Positions 15,704-17,650 of a stretch of 17,650 nucleotides of DNA are shown here, piece after piece. Source of the DNA: an uncultured Actinomyces sp. (GTDB lineage: Bacteria > Actinomycetota > Actinomycetes > Actinomycetales > Actinomycetaceae). The stretch's first letter is position 1. Every line of letters begins with the position of its first letter. The position numbers and the translations under genes are program-made. The notes below the pieces were generated by a model, which worked only from the letters and a program-made list of their open reading frames with translations, searched no databases and was not told the origin of the DNA. The stretch spans positions 1-17,650 of the forward strand of contig CAJZFF010000004.1 in assembly GCA_915069725.1 (NCBI GenBank). The letters run 5' to 3'.

Positions 15704-16701
15704 TTCTCCTCCTTCTGCTCCGGGGCGGCCGAGTCGGCTGCCCCGTCATCGCTGAGAACGGGCTGCTTGACGGTGGGGGCGGCGGCGCCGGGCATGGAGG
15801 GCATCCCGGAGCGGCGGGCGTCCCGAGGGCCACCGGCCTGACCATTCTCACTGGCCCCGGCCAGGCGGGAGACGATCGTGCCCGAGCGCTGGGCCAGTCC
15901 CATCTCCGGGGAGACGTCGGACAGCTCCAGGCCCTGGCCGCGGGCCCGCAGGACCCGGGGCACCGACTCCTCGACGGCCTCGCCCTGGGCGTCCAGGGCC
16001 GGGGCGGCGGCGGAGTTGGTGGAGGCGTAGACGCCGGGCATAGGCTTCTGGCCCGGGTGGGCGCCCTTGGCGGCGTAGTCCTGCATCTTGCCCGCGGCCA
16101 CCGCCCGCTGGCTGAGCCGGGCCCGGATGCGCTGGCGGTGGGTGAGGGTCAGGGCGCCGACGGCGGCGACGATGAGCAGGATGGCGGTCAACTCCATGGT
16201 GACGACATGGTCGTGGTAGAGCGTGACGGCCAGCAGGTCGGGGGCGGCCTTGGCGCTGTCCTTGAGCCCGGCCGGCGTCGGCAGGGTGGAGCGCCACACG
16301 ACGGCGGTCAGGGCTCCTGCCAGTCCCAGTCCCAGGAGGATGAGGACCGGGCGCCTCATGACGGTACCGGCGGCACCCACCGGCTCGTCACCGCCGACGC
16401 CCACGAGCATGATGACGAACAGGACGAGGGTCATGACGGCACCGGTGTAGACCACGACCTGGGTGATGCCCATGAAGGGCGACTCGTTGACGATGTAGAG
16501 GACGGCCAGCGAGATCATGATGCCGATCATGTTGATGGCGGCGTTCACGGCTCGCTTGGCGGTCAGGACGCCGATGCCGCAGGCCACGGTGACCAGGGCG
16601 ACGACGCCGAAGACGATGGCCTCACCCAGCCCCAGGTGACCGTCCTGAGTCAGGGCGGTCGGGGCGACGGCGGGGACGCCGGTCATCAGCAGGGTGCTCA
16701 T
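15700..16701 (-). CDS. nuoJ: NADH-quinone oxidoreductase subunit J (NuoJ) with long C-terminal tail
   Basis: A 333-residue protein: five membrane segments (about 25-48, 53-72, 78-102, 117-136 and 165-186), then a hydrophilic tail of nearly 150 residues. The third helix holds the conserved [20 protein letters not shown] region, whose bulge takes part in coupling in complex I. E. coli NuoJ is 184 residues. The tail contains [15 protein letters not shown] and [11 protein letters not shown] (about 222-255), which I recall from other actinobacterial NuoJ proteins, and then a low-complexity end rich in Ala, Gly and Pro. The ATG at 16701 is preferred because it overlaps the nuoI stop as ATGA and places helix 1 correctly. 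An upstream in-frame start would add 37 Arg/Pro-rich residues that are only nuoI in another frame. Membrane-bound, in contact with NuoK and NuoH. Confidence 0.94.
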   Translation of the reverse strand: MSTLLMTGVPAVAPTALTQDGHLGLGEAIVFGVVALVTVACGIGVLTAKRAVNAAINMIGIMISLAVLYIVNESPFMGITQVVVYTGAVMTLVLFVIMLVGVGGDEPVGAAGTVMRRPVLILLGLGLAGALTAVVWRSTLPTPAGLKDSAKAAPDLLAVTLYHDHVVTMELTAILLIVAAVGALTLTHRQRIRARLSQRAVAAGKMQDYAAKGAHPGQKPMPGVYASTNSAAAPALDAQGEAVEESVPRVLRARGQGLELSDVSPEMGLAQRSGTIVSRLAGASENGQAGGPRDARRSGMPSMPGAAAPTVKQPVLSDDGAADSAAPEQKEEK

Positions 16702-17408
16702 CGCAGGGCTCCCTTCACGGTGTGGCGGTTGCCCCGGCCGGAGGCGGTGGGGGCGGCCTTGGCGCGGGCGGACTCCAGGCTGGGGTCCTCGGGCCGGTGG
16801 CTCCGCACCCAATCGATCTGGGCCTGGGTGGAGCCGACGACCTTCCCGCGGTAGTAGTCGCCGTCCTCGGTGCCCTCGACCATGGGGTGGGGCGCCGACA
16901 CGGCGCCCTCGGGCACGGGGGCCAGCAGGTCCTCCTTCTCGTAGATGAGGCCCTCGCGGCCGGGGCCGACGAGCTCATCGAAGTCGGTGGACATGGTCAG
17001 GGCCCGGGTGGGGCAGGCCTCGATGCACATGCCGCAGAAGATGCAGCGCAGGTAGTTGATCTGGTAGACGCGCCCGTAGCGCTCGCCGGGCGAGTACTGG
17101 GCGCCGGGCTCGTTGGAGGCGGCCTCGACGTAGATCGCGTCGGCGGGGCAGGCCCAGGCGCACAGCTCGCAGCCGATGCACTTCTCCAGGCCGTCGTCGT
17201 AGCGGTTGAGCTGGTGGCGGCCGTGGTAGCGGGGCATCACCTGCGGCGGCTCGAAGGGGTACTGCTCGGTGACCACCGGGCGGAACATCGAGGAGATGGT
17301 GACCCCGTAGCCGGCCACGGGCGCGAAGGCGCGGGCCAGGGCGGAGGGAGCGTCACGCAGCCACTTATCGTGCTGCGAGCCCCGGGAACGGTGGGGGCGA
17401 TCAGTCAT
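16698..17408 (-). CDS. nuoI: NADH-quinone oxidoreductase subunit I (NuoI), 2x[4Fe-4S]
   Basis: A 236-residue peripheral subunit carrying clusters N6a and N6b. Cysteines C77, C80, C83 and C87 ([12 protein letters not shown]) and C122, C125, C128 and C132 ([12 protein letters not shown]) form the two ferredoxin-type motifs. They pass electrons to the terminal cluster near the quinone pocket. The N-terminal [14 protein letters not shown] segment is the usual membrane-facing part. The C-terminus is extended by a hydrophilic stretch of about 70 residues after the second motif, longer than in E. coli (180 residues in total). The ATG at 17408 has GGAGGGAAAAG directly before it, an excellent ribosome site. 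A longer frame starting at 17558 would add only Arg/Pro-rich antisense-like text. It overlaps the upstream gene by 8 bp and nuoJ by 4 bp. Confidence 0.96.
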   Translation of the reverse strand: MTDRPHRSRGSQHDKWLRDAPSALARAFAPVAGYGVTISSMFRPVVTEQYPFEPPQVMPRYHGRHQLNRYDDGLEKCIGCELCAWACPADAIYVEAASNEPGAQYSPGERYGRVYQINYLRCIFCGMCIEACPTRALTMSTDFDELVGPGREGLIYEKEDLLAPVPEGAVSAPHPMVEGTEDGDYYRGKVVGSTQAQIDWVRSHRPEDPSLESARAKAAPTASGRGNRHTVKGALR

Positions 17409-17650
17409 CTTTTCCCTCCTGGGGTGCCTCAGCGGCCGTGTCTGTGTCCTTGCCGCCGGCCGGGTCGGCCTTGAGGTCAAGGGTGAAGGTGGGCAGGGCG
17501 GTGGCCGCGTCCGTGCTGGCCGTGCCGGCCGAGCCCGTGACGCCGATGGCGCGGGCATCGGTGAGTAGGCGGACGACGACGTCGGCGACCCCGACCTCGC
17601 GCAGTCCCACCCGGTCGGTGATGACCTCCCCCGGCGTGGTGATGACCAGG
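17401..17650 (-). CDS. nuoH: C-terminal end of the gene before nuoI, by position nuoH
   Basis: Only the last 82 residues are in the window. Gene order (H before I) makes NuoH the best call, but the visible part has none of the NuoH membrane helices. It begins [20 protein letters not shown], continues through a mildly hydrophobic VADVVVRLL, and ends in a hydrophilic Ala/Thr/Asp/Lys-rich tail (EAPQEGKDD). Hydrophilic C-terminal tails do occur on actinobacterial NuoH. The stop lies within an ATGACTGA overlap with the nuoI start. The assignment rests on synteny, not on a motif. Confidence 0.5.
   Translation of the reverse strand, partial: LVITTPGEVITDRVGLREVGVADVVVRLLTDARAIGVTGSAGTASTDAATALPTFTLDLKADPAGGKDTDTAAEAPQEGKDD

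Overview
The window is very GC-rich DNA with dense genes, short or overlapping junctions and GTG starts. This fits a high-GC Gram-positive (actinobacterium). A nuo (complex I) operon ending in a polyprenyl diphosphate synthase, an FprA-type reductase, a DUF222/HNH (13E12-type) gene and a lipoprotein with an OmpA domain together suggest an Actinomycetaceae-like organism such as Actinomyces. The genus is inferred from gene content, not proven.

Layout. (a) 1-2041, minus strand: htpX, then a small P-loop kinase, then the N-terminal part of an APH-family phosphotransferase that leaves the window. The junctions are 4 bp apart or overlapping, so this looks like one transcription unit, probably started by a leaderless promoter before htpX. 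(b) 2154-2732, minus: a stand-alone GNAT acetyltransferase. (c) A perfect 15-bp inverted repeat at 2765-2803 terminates the next gene, an FAD/NADP ferredoxin reductase (2847-4334, minus). (d) 4335-4940: a 0.6-kb gene-poor spacer between divergent genes, holding a hairpin, a degenerate 57-58 bp repeat and the promoter of the next gene. (e) 4941-7301, plus: the only plus-strand gene, a 786-residue DUF222 + HNH endonuclease-like protein. It appears leaderless, and a LexA-like dyad overlaps its -10 and start codon. (f) 7314-8903, minus: a lipoprotein with an OmpA-like peptidoglycan-binding domain and visibly lower GC than its neighbours. (g) 9055-17650, minus: the distal half of a nuo operon in the order (nuoH tail), nuoI, nuoJ, nuoK, nuoL, nuoM, nuoN, followed by a long-chain polyprenyl diphosphate synthase overlapping nuoN by 4 bp.

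How it works together. NuoI carries electrons through two 4Fe-4S clusters towards the quinone site. NuoJ and NuoK are small membrane subunits, and NuoL, NuoM and NuoN are the antiporter-like proton pumps. The polyprenyl synthase at the operon end most likely makes the side chain of menaquinone, the electron acceptor of the complex. Several junctions in this operon are ATGA or GTGA stop-start overlaps, which suggests translational coupling of subunits needed in equal amounts.

Nothing here is clearly a new system. The most interesting signals are the candidate SOS box and leaderless promoter of the DUF222/HNH gene, the repeat-bearing spacer next to it, and the compositionally distinct OmpA-domain lipoprotein with an unrecognised C-terminal domain.
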